Below, piece after piece: positions 41,562-42,409 of a stretch of 42,409 nt of DNA (position 1 is the stretch's first letter; each line of letters begins with the position of its first letter). The stretch spans positions 1-42,409 of the forward strand of contig DASYWD010000330.1 of NCBI GenBank assembly GCA_035936415.1, given 5' to 3'. The notes beneath the pieces were generated by a model. That model made no database searches. It was not told the DNA's origin and saw only the letters and a program-made list of their open reading frames with translations. Position numbers and translations under genes: made by a program. The DNA comes from Longimicrobiaceae bacterium. GTDB taxonomy: Bacteria > Gemmatimonadota > Gemmatimonadetes > Longimicrobiales > Longimicrobiaceae.

Positions 41562-42409
41562 ATGACACAGGCGTACCAGCGGCTGCTCCAGGGGCGGACC
41601 CTGGCGGGGCGCTACGAGGTCCGGGAGCTGATCGGGAGCGGCGGGATGAGCGTCGTCTACCGCGCCGTGGACCGCAACCTGGGCCGTCCGGTGGCGGTGA
41701 AGGTGGTGAGCCTCCCCGCGGGCGGGGGCGACGCCCGCGCCGACCTGCGCGCGCGCTTCCGGCGCGAGGCCGCCGCCGCCGCGAGCATCCCGCACCACCC
41801 CAACGTGGTGCAGATCTACGACTACGGCACCGACCCCGAGCTCGACCTGGACTTCATCGTCATGGAGCTCCTGCAGGGGCGCGACCTCAAGGAGGCCGCC
41901 GCGGCCGGGGGGCTCTCCCTTCCCGAGTCCGTGCGCGTCCTCCGGGAGGCCGCGCGGGGGCTGGCGGCCGGACACCGGGTGGGGCTGGTGCACCGCGACG
42001 TGAAGCCCGCCAACGTGTTCCTGACCGGCGGGGAGGAGATCGAGTCCGTGTGCCTCCTGGACTTCGGCATCGCCAAGCCGCTGGAGGCCGAGCCGGCGCA
42101 CGACCTCACCCGCACCGGGATGGTGGCCTACTCCCCCGCCTACGCCTCCCCGGAGCAGCTCCGCGGCGCGCGGGTGATGACCCCTGCCTCCGACGTGTAC
42201 CAGCTGGGGCTCATCGGCTACGAGCTGCTCGCGGGGGAGCGGCCCTTCGAGGACGACGACCGCGAGCGGATTCGCGCCGGCGAGGACGTCCCCCTCCCGG
42301 TCCGCGGGCGCTGGGCGGCGGCCCCGGCCGAGCTGCGCGCGGTGCTGGAGCGCGCGCTGCGGATCCGCCCGGAGGAGCGCTTCCCCGACGCCGGGGCCAT
42401 GGCCGAAGC
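41562..42409 (+). CDS. Ser/Thr protein kinase (Hanks type), partial at window end
   Basis: The first 282 codons of a bacterial eukaryote-like kinase; the rest lies past 42409. The glycine loop GSGGMSVVYRA (25-35), Lys47 (VAVKVV), catalytic HRDVKPANV (144-152, Asp146), DFGIAK (167-172) and the SPE of the activation segment (YASPEQL, 194-200) are all intact, so it should be active. Most of the catalytic domain is visible. The ATG has GGGAGG upstream. Any sensor or membrane region would be in the missing C-terminal part. Its neighbour, an L,D-transpeptidase gene, makes cell-wall signalling a possibility, but that is only proximity. Confidence 0.93.
   Translation, partial: MTQAYQRLLQGRTLAGRYEVRELIGSGGMSVVYRAVDRNLGRPVAVKVVSLPAGGGDARADLRARFRREAAAAASIPHHPNVVQIYDYGTDPELDLDFIVMELLQGRDLKEAAAAGGLSLPESVRVLREAARGLAAGHRVGLVHRDVKPANVFLTGGEEIESVCLLDFGIAKPLEAEPAHDLTRTGMVAYSPAYASPEQLRGARVMTPASDVYQLGLIGYELLAGERPFEDDDRERIRAGEDVPLPVRGRWAAAPAELRAVLERALRIRPEERFPDAGAMAE

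Overview
The window is about 42.4 kb of very GC-rich (roughly 70%) bacterial chromosome with tightly packed genes. Gene content (a single-chain glycyl-tRNA synthetase, secreted S9/DPP-IV peptidase, NSS and NhaC sodium transporters, ECF sigma with HEAT-repeat proteins, GYWK-type lipoprotein) and the dispersed GTGAGTGCG-type intergenic repeat suggest Gemmatimonadota, probably near Longimicrobium. This placement is inferred from recalled gene content, not from a search. Mobile elements, CRISPR arrays and rRNA genes were not seen; one tRNA-Ser(UGA) gene is present.

Region 1 (1-5.7 kb): the start of a lipoprotein gene, an NCS2 purine permease, and an ECF sigma factor / membrane anti-sigma / HEAT-repeat operon. 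The operon diverges from a second, paralogous HEAT-repeat gene. The shared intergenic region holds two outward-facing copies of one promoter (TGCAACCCTT, 12 nt, GTGTCsTA with identical spacing), strong evidence that one sigma factor drives both arms. Region 2 (5.7-13.7 kb): HD-domain protein, GYWK lipoprotein, asnS, nth, a polX-like gene whose polymerase active site is degenerate but whose PHP nuclease site is intact, a protein of unknown function, and a metallopeptidase.

Region 3 (13.9-28.5 kb): LVIVD beta-propeller protein, NSS sodium symporter, DedA protein, a deletion remnant of a second NSS symporter still coupled to its neighbours, a small membrane protein, glyS, a small secreted protein, an NhaC antiporter, DPP-IV peptidase, mutS and a lipoprotein endonuclease.

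Region 4 (28.6-38.3 kb): a seven-gene minus-strand specialised-metabolism cluster in two apparent transcription units. The upstream unit encodes a hydroxymandelate-synthase-like dioxygenase, an aminotransferase and an Ldh2-type dehydrogenase, which together could make 4-hydroxyphenylglycine. The downstream unit encodes a type II thioesterase, VioD-like capreomycidine synthase, VioC-like arginine hydroxylase and a methyltransferase-like protein. No NRPS is present in the window. A divergent TetR-type regulator with a structured leader lies at the head. This cluster and the sigma/HEAT locus are the best candidates for undescribed systems.

Region 5 (38.3-42.4 kb): an unrecognised four-helix membrane protein, a methyltransferase, tRNA-Ser, an L,D-transpeptidase lipoprotein, and the N-terminal part of a Ser/Thr protein kinase that runs off the end.
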